This document shows, in pieces, positions 54,417 through 63,270 of a stretch of 63,963 nt of DNA; the first letter of the stretch is position 1; every line of letters starts with the position of its first letter. This DNA comes from CAVUCH01 sp963739995 (GTDB taxonomy: Bacteria > Acidobacteriota > Vicinamibacteria > Vicinamibacterales > JAENWD01): contig CAVUCH010000014.1 in assembly GCA_963739995.1 (NCBI GenBank), positions 1-63,963 of the forward strand. Reading direction: 5' to 3'. A program made the position numbers and the translations under genes. Under the pieces are notes generated by a model. It made no database searches and was not told the origin of the DNA. It saw only the letters and a list, made by a program, of their open reading frames with translations.

Positions 54417-57062
54417 TCACTGTTCCCGCAGGACGATCAGCGGATCGACGCCCATCGCCCGCCGCGTTGGGACGTAACAGGCGAGCAAGGTGACGAGGGA
54501 GACCACGACCGCCACCGAGCCGTAGGTTGCCGGGTCCGTCGGGCTCACGCCGTACAGCTCGCTCGCCAGCCATCGTGCGAGGGCCATGGCCCCGAGTACG
54601 CCGAGCGCGACACCCGCGAGGCAGAGCGCCGCGCCTTCCTTGATCACCAGCCAGAAGACGTCGCGACGCTGCGCGCCGAGCGCGACGCGGATGCCGAGAT
54701 CGTGTGTCTGCCGTGACACGAGGAACGAGAGCACTCCGTAGACGCCGACACAGCCGAGGACGAGCGCGAGGCTCGCCATCGTCACCAGCAGCGACGTCGT
54801 CGCGGCCGGCGCAGCGACGGCTTCCGCAACGATCGCGGTCATGGGCCTGACCTCGGAGAACGCGACCTGTCCACTCAGGCCCGTGGCGACCCGCCGCAGC
54901 AGCGCTGCCACCTCCCCTTCGCCCATCACCGTGCGAACCGCCAGCGTCATGTCCATCGGAATGCTGCCGTCTTCCATGGTGGCGTCCAGACCGTACGGCA
55001 CATACACGGCGCCGGCCATCCAGCTCGGCACGTTGCGCGTCAGGTCGAAGCCGCGCACGTCCGCCGTCACGCCCACGATGGAACGCCAGCGCGACTCGCC
55101 GGCGAAGCGCACGTGCTTGCCGAGGGGACTCTCCCCGGGCCAGAACCTGCGCGCTGTAGCCGACGGAACGATCGCCACGGCGGCGTTGCCCGAGAGATCG
55201 GCGCGAGTAAACGCCCGTCCCGACTCGAGGCGGATGTCCATCACGCGGAAGTAGTCGGGCGTGATCGTGTGCAGCCAGAAGAGCGGAGTCTCGGCCGCAA
55301 GGCCCTCGAGTTCGAGCGACCGCTTGGCCACGGCGCCGGTGAGCGGCAGTGTGTTCACCAGCGCCGCGTTCCGGATGCCCGGTGCGGCCTGCACCCGCTC
55401 CTCGAAGGCCCGATAGAAGGCGAGACAGCCGTCCGGCGTCCGGCAGACTGGCCCGGTTGGCGAAACGACGGCGGTGCTGACCCCCTGCGCCGTGAAGCCG
55501 GGATCGATGCGGGTCAGCATCCACAGGCTGCGCACGAGGAGGCCGGCCGCGATCACGAGCAGGACGGCGCACGCGACCTGCGCAACCGTCAGGCCGATCC
55601 GGATTGGCCAGGCGAGGGCCTGCCGGCCTTCACGTCCTCCGCCATTCATCGCGACCCGAAGCCGAATCCGCAGGGCCTGAACCACGGGCGCGAGCCCGAA
55701 AGCGCATCCCGCGCCGACCGCGAGCGCCCCGGTGAAGCCGAGCACCCGCCAGTTCAGGTGCGCGTCGCCGAGGCGCGCCGTGTCGGGGGGCAGCACGAGC
55801 TTCAGCACCGCCAGCGCCTGCATGGCCACGAACAGGCCGGCGACGGCGCCGATGGCTGAAAGCAGGACGCTCTCGGTGAGCAGTTGCCGCGCGATGCGCC
55901 TTGGCCCGGCGCCGATCGCGGCCCGGATCCCGAGCTCGCGCTCGCGCGCCACCGCGCGCGACAGGCTCAGGTTCGCGATGTTTGCACACACGATCACGAG
56001 CACCAGCGCGACGGAGGCCATCAGGATGAGCAGGCGCGACCGGACGCCCCCCACGAGCCACTCCGCGAGAGGAACGACCGCGACATCGCGGTTCCACGAC
56101 GCCGGCATCGGCCACGGGAAGTGCGCGCCGATGCGCGACTGGAACAGGCGGATCTCCTCGTGTGCCTGCGCCACCGTCGCGCCCGGACGCAGGCGGCCGA
56201 CGATCGGCATGTAGTCGCCCGCCCAGTAATGCGGCGTATCGCGCGGATCGAGGCCGAGCGGGACCCACAACTGGGTGCGGGCGGAGGGGAAGCGGAAGGA
56301 GGGCGGCATGACCGCGACGACCTCGCGCGGGACCCCGTCGAGCTCGATGAACCGGCCGATGATGCGTGGGTCGCGTGCGAAACGGGCCTGCCAGATCCGG
56401 TCGCTCAGGATGACTGAGCGGTCCCGCCCGGCAACATCCTCTCCCGGCCGCAGCCAGCGGCCGAGCGCCGGCTTTGCGCCCAGCACCGACATGAGCTCGG
56501 CCGACACGCGGGTGGTGGCGAGGCGCATCGGCTCGCCGTCGCCGGTCAGCGTGAGCCAATGGCCCTCCGCATACGCGGCGACGTCGAGCGCGCGCACCGT
56601 GCCGCGCATCTCGGCGAGCCCGCCGTTCGGGTACGTGCCGGTGACGCTGACGAGGCGTGACGGATCCGGATACGGGAGCGGTGAGAGGAGGATGCCGTCC
56701 ACGAGGCTGTAGACGGCGGTGTTGGCGCCGATCCCGAGCGCCAGAGTGAGCACGGCGACGACCGTGAAGGCCGGGCTGCGCCGAAGCATGCGCGCGCCGA
56801 AGCGCAGGTCCTGCGCCAGCGCATCGAGGAACGCGGTGCCGCGCGCGTCGCGGCACCGCTCCTTGGCGAGGTCGAGGCCCCCGAGGCGGCGCTCGACGAG
56901 GCGTCGTGCCTCGCCGTGGTCTACGCCGCGGGCGGCGAGCGCATCGATCTCCTGCTGCAGGTGATACTCGATCTCGTCGTCCAGCTCACGATCCACGGCG
57001 CGCCGCCGCACGATCGATCGCCATCGCAACGGCACCACGTAGAACCAGTGTTCGAAGCGCAT
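54417..57062 (-). CDS. ADOP-family permease with N-terminal prefix domain
   Basis: The 881-residue protein starts MRFEHWFYVVPLRW and has an 80-residue permease prefix (DDEIEYHLQQEIDALAARG, RRLGGLDLAKERCRD). Two FtsX/MacB halves follow: FTVVAVLTLALGIGANTAVYS and a closing YVPTRRAMGVDPLIVLREQ. The ATG at 57062 lies 20 bases after the PadR stop, so the two genes form one unit. The prefix domain is typical of ADOP proteins encoded after PadR genes. It is a second, clearly diverged member next to the copy at 39001. The export substrate is unknown. Confidence 0.92.
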   Translation of the reverse strand: MRFEHWFYVVPLRWRSIVRRRAVDRELDDEIEYHLQQEIDALAARGVDHGEARRLVERRLGGLDLAKERCRDARGTAFLDALAQDLRFGARMLRRSPAFTVVAVLTLALGIGANTAVYSLVDGILLSPLPYPDPSRLVSVTGTYPNGGLAEMRGTVRALDVAAYAEGHWLTLTGDGEPMRLATTRVSAELMSVLGAKPALGRWLRPGEDVAGRDRSVILSDRIWQARFARDPRIIGRFIELDGVPREVVAVMPPSFRFPSARTQLWVPLGLDPRDTPHYWAGDYMPIVGRLRPGATVAQAHEEIRLFQSRIGAHFPWPMPASWNRDVAVVPLAEWLVGGVRSRLLILMASVALVLVIVCANIANLSLSRAVARERELGIRAAIGAGPRRIARQLLTESVLLSAIGAVAGLFVAMQALAVLKLVLPPDTARLGDAHLNWRVLGFTGALAVGAGCAFGLAPVVQALRIRLRVAMNGGGREGRQALAWPIRIGLTVAQVACAVLLVIAAGLLVRSLWMLTRIDPGFTAQGVSTAVVSPTGPVCRTPDGCLAFYRAFEERVQAAPGIRNAALVNTLPLTGAVAKRSLELEGLAAETPLFWLHTITPDYFRVMDIRLESGRAFTRADLSGNAAVAIVPSATARRFWPGESPLGKHVRFAGESRWRSIVGVTADVRGFDLTRNVPSWMAGAVYVPYGLDATMEDGSIPMDMTLAVRTVMGEGEVAALLRRVATGLSGQVAFSEVRPMTAIVAEAVAAPAATTSLLVTMASLALVLGCVGVYGVLSFLVSRQTHDLGIRVALGAQRRDVFWLVIKEGAALCLAGVALGVLGAMALARWLASELYGVSPTDPATYGSVAVVVSLVTLLACYVPTRRAMGVDPLIVLREQ

Positions 57063-57082
57063 CGCGGACTCCGTCTCCGCGC

Positions 57083-57418
57083 TCAGGCGCGGGTCAGGCT
57101 GACGACGTGGGTGATGGCCGCCGACACGCGGCTCCAGTTGGCGGCTTCGCGCTCGAGATGGCGGCGGCCCAGGCGGCTCAGGGCGTAGAACTTCGCACGG
57201 CGGTTGTTCTCGGTGGTCCGCCAGGTCGCGGTAATCCAGCCCTGCTGCTCCAGTTTGTGGAGCGCCGGATAGAGCGACCCGTCGCTCACCTGCAGCACGT
57301 CGCCCGACACCTGAGTCAGGCGCCGGCTGATCGCGTGCCCGTTCATCGGCTCGAGCGCCAGAATCTTCAGAACAAGAAGGTCGAGCGTGCCCTGCACGAG
57401 GTCGGTCGGCTTGCTCAT
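57083..57418 (-). CDS. PadR-family transcriptional regulator
   Basis: The 111-residue winged-helix protein shows LVQGTLDLLVLKILALEPMNGHAI, then SDGSLYPALHKLEQQGWI, the PadR recognition helix and wing, and YALSRLGRRHLE near the end. It has only the short C-terminal helix of the PadR-s1 group. It is the first gene of the operon with the ADOP permease and probably controls its own promoter, where a 13-base palindrome lies nine bases before the start codon. Confidence 0.92.
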   Translation of the reverse strand: MSKPTDLVQGTLDLLVLKILALEPMNGHAISRRLTQVSGDVLQVSDGSLYPALHKLEQQGWITATWRTTENNRRAKFYALSRLGRRHLEREAANWSRVSAAITHVVSLTRA

Positions 57419-57426
57419 CGGCTCTC

Positions 57427-57439
57427 CTCGGTAACCGAG
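57427..57439. promoter_or_regulatory. Palindrome, likely PadR operator
   Basis: CTCGGTAACCGAG is a perfect inverted repeat around one A. It lies just downstream of the predicted -10 element and upstream of the padR start. The half-site ACCGAG occurs again in the promoter spacer. Position and symmetry suggest autoregulation; this is inference. Confidence 0.6.
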
Positions 57440-57442
57440 CCG

Positions 57443-57471
57443 AGTATAGCGCCGCTCCGCTCGGTAAGCAA
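57443..57471 (-). promoter_or_regulatory. Sigma-70-type promoter of the padR-ADOP operon
   Basis: On the minus strand TTGCTT (57471-57466), a 17-base spacer and TATACT (57448-57443) form a good housekeeping-type promoter. The start of padR is about 25 bases further on. Confidence 0.6.
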
Positions 57472-57587
57472 GGGGAAGGCATCGACGAGGCCGACGCCGG
57501 ATGGTGGGCGCGTGTGGCACAGGGCCGCGCACAGAGCGCGAGCAACCTGAGGGCAAACGCGTGTGGGGCTCAGAAAGGCATTCCGGG

Positions 57588-58535
57588 TTATGGCGAAAAA
57601 CGGTGGACGAGCGCCGGCAGGCGTACGGGTTCACAGGAGCGATGGCGCTGGATCGGCTCGTGAGTCTCAGGCCTGGCGAGCGTTGGCGTGAGACGGACGA
57701 CGGCGAGTGACGTGTCGTCGGCCAGAGGACGGGGCGCGGCGAAATCCTGGACTGCGGCCAGGACTGAAAACAGCACGGCGTCGGCAGAACCGTCTCGTGC
57801 CAGGCGCAGTTGCGCCTCGAGGCGTTCGGGCCCGAACTCCTCGTCTGCCTCGTTGCGCGATTCGACGACGCCGTCGGAGTAAGCCACCAGGACGTCACCG
57901 GCCGCGAGTTCTACACGCCCGCTGCTGAAGGAGGCGTCGGCAGCCATGCCGAGCAACATGCCTCCCTCCGAGAGCAGTTCCAGCCGACCGCCCGCGCGCA
58001 GGAGCAGTGCGGGAGGATGTCCGGCGCTGCAGTAGTCCAGCGTGCCTCCGGCCGGATTGACGCGCGCCATGAACAGGCTGCTCAGCGGTGCGTGCATGCG
58101 GCAGAATTCACGATTCACGCCACTCACGATCGCGTGCGGCTCGGATGCGGCAGCGGCGTGCGCGCGCACCAGCCCCACCAGGCACGGGGTCCACATCCCG
58201 GCGGCGAGGCCCTTGCCGCAGACATCGCCCAGGGCGAGGATCAATCCGCCGCCTGCCTCCTCCACGGCGAAGAAGTCACCGGGGAGATAGCGGACGGCAA
58301 ACACCTCGCTCGCGATCTCGAAGTCGCCATACTCCACGCGGCGCGGGGCGCACAGATGCCGATGCACCTGCGCTGCCTCGAAAAGCGCCGTGTGGAGATC
58401 GGCGTAGTCCTTCTGGAGTGTCGCGAGCTTCAGCTTCAGCTCGCGGTGGTGCGCCCGGCGCGGCGGGCTTCCGGCCGCCGCCGGAAGGGTCCGGACGCCG
58501 CGCGCACTCGACAGGAAAGGCCCAGATATGGCCAT
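57588..58535 (-). CDS. SpoIIE/RsbU-type PP2C serine phosphatase
   Basis: From the ATG at 58535 (GAGG nine bases upstream) the product has 315 residues. The start is followed by a basic helical segment, then the PP2C-like domain with FAVRYLPGDFFAVEE, LALGDVCGKGLAAGM, LDYCSAGHPPALLLR and AYSDGVVESRN, which carry the metal-binding aspartates. The distal ADDTSLAVVRL closes the fold. Such enzymes usually dephosphorylate anti-sigma antagonists, but here no partner is nearby. It begins 11 bases after the response regulator stop and is the third gene of the kinase operon. Confidence 0.88.
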   Translation of the reverse strand: MAISGPFLSSARGVRTLPAAAGSPPRRAHHRELKLKLATLQKDYADLHTALFEAAQVHRHLCAPRRVEYGDFEIASEVFAVRYLPGDFFAVEEAGGGLILALGDVCGKGLAAGMWTPCLVGLVRAHAAAASEPHAIVSGVNREFCRMHAPLSSLFMARVNPAGGTLDYCSAGHPPALLLRAGGRLELLSEGGMLLGMAADASFSSGRVELAAGDVLVAYSDGVVESRNEADEEFGPERLEAQLRLARDGSADAVLFSVLAAVQDFAAPRPLADDTSLAVVRLTPTLARPETHEPIQRHRSCEPVRLPALVHRFSP

Positions 58536-58546
58536 GGGACGTGACC

Positions 58547-59191
58547 TCACTCGACGAACTTGTAGCCGGTGCCGTGCACCGTCACGATGAAGCGCGGCTG
58601 CTCGGGATCCGGTTCGACTTTGTGTCTCAAGTGAACGATGTGCGTGTCCACGGTGCGGGTGTTCGGGTAATTCTGATAACCCCACACCGCATCGAGGAGC
58701 CGGTCGCGGCTGAGCGTCTCCCCGGGATGCGAAATGAAGTACGCCAGCAAGGCGAACTCCTTCGCCGACAGCTCGACGGCGCTGCCGGCGCGTTGTACCT
58801 GGTTGCCCCGAACGTTGACCTCGACGTCACCGAACCGGTAGACGTCGGGTAAGGGGGCCTGCGGCGGGACACGCCGCAGCACGGCCCTGATTCGCGCCAT
58901 CAGCTCGCGGATGGAGAACGGTTTGGTGACGTAGTCGTCGGCGCCCAGCTCCAGCCCCAGGACCTTGTCGATCTCCTGGCCGCGGGCGGTCAGCATGATG
59001 ATCGGGATTGAGGGCCGCCTGGCCTTCACCTGCTTGCAGACCTCGAGGCCGCTCATCCGCGGCATCATGACGTCCAGCACGATGAGATCAGGATCTTCCG
59101 CGACGACCCGCTCGAGCCCCGACACGCCATCATCGGCGCTGATGACGTCGTAGCCCTCGTACTCGAAATTGTCGCGCAGGCCGGCCACCAT
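58547..59191 (-). CDS. OmpR/PhoB-family response regulator (start disturbed)
   Basis: Reading from the first in-frame ATG gives 214 residues: phosphoacceptor Asp40 in LIVLDVMMPRMSG, the conserved Lys90 in YVTKPF, and a C-terminal winged helix (ELSAKEFALLAYFISHPGE, NTRTVDTHIVHLRHKVE). This start omits the first receiver strand. The missing ILIIEDEPA is encoded in the same frame up to about 59225, but no ATG, GTG or TTG precedes it there. A plausible ATG at 59235 and another overlapping the kinase stop are in a different frame, so one base seems lost or gained near 59225. It works with the kinase encoded just upstream. Confidence 0.88.
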   Translation of the reverse strand: MVAGLRDNFEYEGYDVISADDGVSGLERVVAEDPDLIVLDVMMPRMSGLEVCKQVKARRPSIPIIMLTARGQEIDKVLGLELGADDYVTKPFSIRELMARIRAVLRRVPPQAPLPDVYRFGDVEVNVRGNQVQRAGSAVELSAKEFALLAYFISHPGETLSRDRLLDAVWGYQNYPNTRTVDTHIVHLRHKVEPDPEQPRFIVTVHGTGYKFVE

Positions 59192-59330
59192 CGCCGGTTC
59201 GTCCTCGATGATCAGGATGCGCGTCTTTCTGTCATCTCTCCGCGCTGATCGCCGCGCTCAGCCCGCAGGGTCGCGTTCGCCCGATTGGCGTGGGCGCGGC
59301 CGTCCTGCGTCCCTTCGGAGTTCGTCTTCT

Positions 59331-61082
59331 TCATCCCGCCATCCTCACTACGTCACCCGCGGGCTGCCGCGTGGCCGATTCGAGCGGCAGCGTCAACGTG
59401 AATCTGCTGCCTTTTCCCGGCGCGCTCTCCACGTCCACCTCTCCGCCGTGCGCGCGCGCGATGTGGCGCACGAGCGACAGGCCAAGGCCACTGCCCTTCG
59501 TGTTGTGGACGAGCGGGTCGCCCGCCCGATAGAACTTCTCGAAGATCTTCGATTGCTCGTTCCGTGCGATGCCGATGCCGCGGTCGGCGACCTCGAGCTT
59601 CACGACGCCCTCGGCGCGGTACAGCTTCACGCCCAGGAACTTCTCGCGATCCGAGTACTTGAGTGCGTTGTTGACCAGGTTGACGAGCGAGCGCGCGATC
59701 GCTTCCCGGTCCACGCGCACCGGCGGGAGGCTCAGGTCGATGCTCCGCTCGAACGTGAAGCCGTGCTCGTCGATCTGGTCGCGATAGGTGTCCAGCGTGT
59801 TCGTCACGAGTTCGGCGAGATCGGTCTGCCTGAACTCGTACTCCTTGCGCCCGGCCTCGATGCGCGAGAAGTCGAGAATGTTATTGATCAGCGCCGTCAG
59901 CCGCTCGCTCTCCTTGCGGATGATGGCGTAGTACTCCGTCGTCTTCTGCTCGCCCTTGATGCGACGGAGCTCCAGTGTTTCCGCATAGAGGCGGATCAGC
60001 GACAGGGGCGTCCGCAGTTCGTGCGACACGTTGGACACGAAGTCGGACTTCAACCGCGCCAGAGCGACTTCCTTGCTGACGCTGCGATACGTCAGCACCA
60101 GCCCGCCGACCAGCAGCAGCGACAGCACGCCGAGGATGATGAAGCTGTTCATGATCCACCGTCGACCGAGAGCAGCCACGCTCGTCCCCTGGAACTTGAT
60201 GCCGAGCGCCAGCCCGTCGAACGCGTCGGAGAGATTGCGCGAGACCTCCGGCTTCCCATCGGTCCACCCCGCCGACGCGGCAAACGGCTCAATCCCGTAC
60301 ACGCTGCTCAGAACCGACCCGGCCCCATCGCTGTCCGATTCCGCCGGATAGACGACCATGGCCAGCCGGTTCCCGCCTTCGTCGGCCAGCTTGTGGGCGA
60401 TTAACGACTCGAGCATCTCCGGGAAGAAGGTCTCCTTCAGGTATCCGGGCTCGAAGGCCGCCCCGCCCAGTACAACGCGGTCCTTGGGGACGTGCGGCAA
60501 GGGGAACAAGGCCGTCGTCATGTACGTGTAGCGGCCGTTCCGCTTTGTCCGCTCGCCGTACCACATGACCGGGCGGCTCTTCTTGCGGGCGCTGTCCAGC
60601 ATCGTCTTGCCTTCGAAGGAGAGCCAGCCAGCGAACGTCCTCTCGAACCGGTGATGCTCATCGTAGAAGTACGATTCGCTCATCTGCCCAGGCTGCGAAC
60701 GCAGGATGAATTCCCGGTCTGCGTCGAACAGGAACACGTGCGCCACGGCGGGGTGCTCTGACAGGAGGAGATCGAGCTTGCGCACCTTCGCTTCTTTGTC
60801 AGCGCGCGGAGACGGGAAGAAGTCGCGGAGCTCTTCAACGATCGTGTAAGCCCGGTGATTGATCTGCTTCTCGGAGATGGCGAGCATCTGCTGGAAGTCT
60901 CGATGGATCGCGGCCTCGAGCACTTTGTTGCGCTCGATCGATTTCAGGTGGTACAGATTGACGCAGATCAGCGCCGCCGCCGGCAGCATGACCGCCAGCG
61001 CGAGCGTCAACGGGAGTCGAATCCGCGTGCGGCCGCCCCAGAACCGTCTCGACCGGCCGCCTTCGACGCTCTTCGACTTCAT
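59331..61082 (-). CDS. Sensor histidine kinase
   Basis: The 583-residue protein begins at ATG 61082, five bases after GGGAGG. A first membrane helix (about 20-42), a 260-residue periplasmic sensor region and a second helix (about 308-330) precede the HisKA box FVSNVSHELRTPLSL with His354. The ATPase domain has NLVNNALKYSD and GSGLGLSLVRH. Its partner is the PhoB-like regulator encoded next, and the PP2C phosphatase is third. The sensed signal is not evident. Confidence 0.92.
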   Translation of the reverse strand: MKSKSVEGGRSRRFWGGRTRIRLPLTLALAVMLPAAALICVNLYHLKSIERNKVLEAAIHRDFQQMLAISEKQINHRAYTIVEELRDFFPSPRADKEAKVRKLDLLLSEHPAVAHVFLFDADREFILRSQPGQMSESYFYDEHHRFERTFAGWLSFEGKTMLDSARKKSRPVMWYGERTKRNGRYTYMTTALFPLPHVPKDRVVLGGAAFEPGYLKETFFPEMLESLIAHKLADEGGNRLAMVVYPAESDSDGAGSVLSSVYGIEPFAASAGWTDGKPEVSRNLSDAFDGLALGIKFQGTSVAALGRRWIMNSFIILGVLSLLLVGGLVLTYRSVSKEVALARLKSDFVSNVSHELRTPLSLIRLYAETLELRRIKGEQKTTEYYAIIRKESERLTALINNILDFSRIEAGRKEYEFRQTDLAELVTNTLDTYRDQIDEHGFTFERSIDLSLPPVRVDREAIARSLVNLVNNALKYSDREKFLGVKLYRAEGVVKLEVADRGIGIARNEQSKIFEKFYRAGDPLVHNTKGSGLGLSLVRHIARAHGGEVDVESAPGKGSRFTLTLPLESATRQPAGDVVRMAG

Positions 61083-61137
61083 TCCAGCCTCCCGGACCTG
61101 CATCGACCACAGCGTAATCCAGTGTGCGTCACGCGTT

Positions 61138-61153
61138 GTTAAGGACCGGTTAA
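61138..61153. promoter_or_regulatory. GTTAA direct repeat 11 bases apart
   Basis: GTTAA at 61138 and GTTAA at 61149 form a direct repeat with one-helical-turn spacing, the layout of OmpR/PhoB-type binding sites, upstream of the kinase gene. A TTGACG-like -35 (minus strand, 61163-61158) adjoins it. Autoregulation is inferred. Confidence 0.4.
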
Positions 61154-61222
61154 ACGACGTCAAGAATTTGTAAGATTGCGCGCTCAGAATCGACGGGCAG
61201 GTCAGCGGTCCGGCGGTCCAGC

Positions 61223-62032
61223 TTGACTGCTGTTTCTCGTGCGAACGTCAGCGTCGGGCGGGATACGCGCGCGGCCAACCTGTTCGCGTCAACGGCGCCT
61301 CGAGCAGGCTGGTGGTACGCCGATGTAGACTGGGGCCCGATGGCAGCACCGATGAACTCCTCGCGCGTTCGGCTCTTGCAGGAGAACGTTGCGTTTGCGG
61401 CGACCCTTCCCCATGGCGCCAGAGTCTTGGACGCTGGGGCCGGGAGCCATCCATACCGGGATCTGTTCGCGCACACACAGTACGAGTCGGCGGACTTCGA
61501 TACGCGGTATTCTCCCACCCACGTCTGCGACCTCACGCAAATCCCGGTCGGGGACGATCAGTTCGACGCCGTCGTGTGCAACCAGGTGCTGGAACACGTA
61601 CGCGATCCCGTGGCCGTGCTGCGGGAGATCCGTCGGGTCCTGAGACCATCGGGACGCCTGATTTATTCAGCGCCCCTGTTCTACGAAGAGCATCAGCAGC
61701 CATACGATTTCTATCGGTACACGCAGTACGGGGTGCGTCATCTATTCGCGCAGGCCGCACTCGTCATCGACCGTCTCGATTGGCTGGAAGGGTACTTCGG
61801 CACGGTGGGCTACCAACTCGAGACAATGCGCCGTGAGTTGCCGCGACATCCCAGGCACTACGGCGGCGGCGCTATCAGCCTATTGGGTTGGGCAGCCGGA
61901 CTCGGACTGAAGGCCACGTCGGCCGTACTCAGCCGGATCTTCCACCGCCTGGAGTTGAGGCACAAGTTTACGAGTGGCGGGTACCCGAAGAACTACGTTG
62001 TGATTGCCCACAAGCCTCCGGTAACGCCGTGA
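61223..62032 (+). CDS. Class I SAM-dependent methyltransferase
   Basis: The 269-residue protein has motif I VLDAGAGSHPY (68-78), an FDAVVCNQVLEHVRDP segment and LREIRRVLRPSGRLIY, as in methyltransferase domain 11 proteins that modify small molecules or glycans. The TTG start at 61223 is doubtful; ATG at 61340 would remove 39 residues but keep motif I. The C-terminal helix is hydrophobic (AISLLGWAAGLGLK). The gene points towards a decayed polysaccharide-export permease, so a glycan role is possible. Confidence 0.82.
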   Translation: MTAVSRANVSVGRDTRAANLFASTAPRAGWWYADVDWGPMAAPMNSSRVRLLQENVAFAATLPHGARVLDAGAGSHPYRDLFAHTQYESADFDTRYSPTHVCDLTQIPVGDDQFDAVVCNQVLEHVRDPVAVLREIRRVLRPSGRLIYSAPLFYEEHQQPYDFYRYTQYGVRHLFAQAALVIDRLDWLEGYFGTVGYQLETMRRELPRHPRHYGGGAISLLGWAAGLGLKATSAVLSRIFHRLELRHKFTSGGYPKNYVVIAHKPPVTP

Positions 62033-62391
62033 GCCGTCGCTTCGCGCGTGGGCGTGGACAGGCTCTCACCAGCCGAGCGTTCGATCCGGCGCTTGGTGCC
62101 CCCTCGAGTCCGCGTCGCCGCGAGTTCTCGGACGCGAGCGCGGACATGCGCGAGCCTTGCAGATAAATGTTCTCCCCCCCGGGCCAGATCCTGGTGAAAC
62201 CCGCCGGCCACTTCGATCAAGGCACCGACACATCCACTCCGCTGTCGCGCGTCTTGCCGCGTCGAGCCCGGAGAGAGTCGCATCCGCTGGGTGGCTTGTG
62301 CTGAGTGTGGGTCGGTCACGACATCTCCCGCGCGACGTTGCTCCAGTTGCATCTGCATGTGGTCGCCAATCTCGTAGGCGACCTCGAACGA
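62033..62391. other. Gap between convergent genes
   Basis: No gene is seen. It separates the methyltransferase and the DUF481 gene, which point towards each other. Confidence 0.45.
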
Positions 62392-63162
62392 TCATTTCGG
62401 CCGGCGCATCTTGGCCACCACCGAGATCGCTACGATCCTGTCGGTTGTCTCGAAACCTTCAGGGGGCTCGGCCGAGTACCTCAATGTGTGCGCCAGTTTC
62501 AGGGACAGGATCGTGTTCATGGCAACGGTCAGCGCGATGTCCTGATCGAACTTCCACGCTCCTGTTTCCGCCAGCGGCAAGAGAAACCGCGGCTGGTAAG
62601 TGAACTCGGTAGACTGCGAGATCGCAAGCCGGTAGGCGGAGGCCAGCGACAGCGTCACTGAATCGAAGTGGTCGTCCGGGTTGCGCTCGTAAAGGTATCC
62701 AAGGCCCGCGTCGAATCGAAGTCGATGCGGCGGCGTATCGAGGGTCAGATACGAGGCGCCACCTTCGATCACGTGCCGCTGTTCCACCCCCGCGAACACG
62801 TCCCGCAGGAAATCGTACTGCCCGTACACCGACAACCGCTCGTTGAGCGCCCGCGACGATCTGAACAGTCCTGCAAACGAGCGCGCGCTCAGTTCGCCGT
62901 CGGTCTCGGCCTGCGCGAAGATGGCCTTGGCGCTGTACGTCCATGGATCCGGACGCCACACCAGGGTCCCGCCGGCACCGAGCGATTGCGCCGACGCATT
63001 GCCGCTGGTGTCGAGAAACGTGAACTGGGCCGACGCTTCCAGGCGCGGCGGTGGCTCAGGGGGCGGCGCTGGCGCCTGCGCAAACGCCGATCGGGACGAT
63101 GCGACGGTCAGCAACATCAAGATCGCTGCGAATGGAATCGAGGATGCGACGCGTCGTGTCAT
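62392..63162 (-). CDS. DUF481-type outer-membrane protein
   Basis: The 256-residue protein has a signal peptide (cut after SAFAQ), a Pro-rich linker (APAPPPEPPP) and then alternating strands such as LEASAQFTFLDTSGN, SLGAGGTLVWRPD and IEGGASYLTLDTPPHRL. This is the pattern of DUF481 (salt-induced outer membrane barrel) proteins. I take ATG 63162, with GGAG nine bases upstream. Longer readings towards 63504 contain pieces of the neighbouring pseudogene in frame and are rejected. It is intact, in contrast to the DUF481 gene at 51931. Confidence 0.85.
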   Translation of the reverse strand: MTRRVASSIPFAAILMLLTVASSRSAFAQAPAPPPEPPPRLEASAQFTFLDTSGNASAQSLGAGGTLVWRPDPWTYSAKAIFAQAETDGELSARSFAGLFRSSRALNERLSVYGQYDFLRDVFAGVEQRHVIEGGASYLTLDTPPHRLRFDAGLGYLYERNPDDHFDSVTLSLASAYRLAISQSTEFTYQPRFLLPLAETGAWKFDQDIALTVAMNTILSLKLAHTLRYSAEPPEGFETTDRIVAISVVAKMRRPK

Positions 63163-63270
63163 CGTCTTGAGCTCCGATTTCAACGTCCCGTGAACCGGCG
63201 GCGCATGCCGATCCCTTCGTTGCCATGGATCCATCGCGGTTCGAGTCGAGCAGTCGAATCCCCGTGCCGC

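Noticed and set aside
54163..55572. A 469-codon frame on the minus strand inside the second ADOP gene
   Set aside because: It lies in another frame of the same strand as a gene with clear FtsX-domain sense; composition is noise-like.
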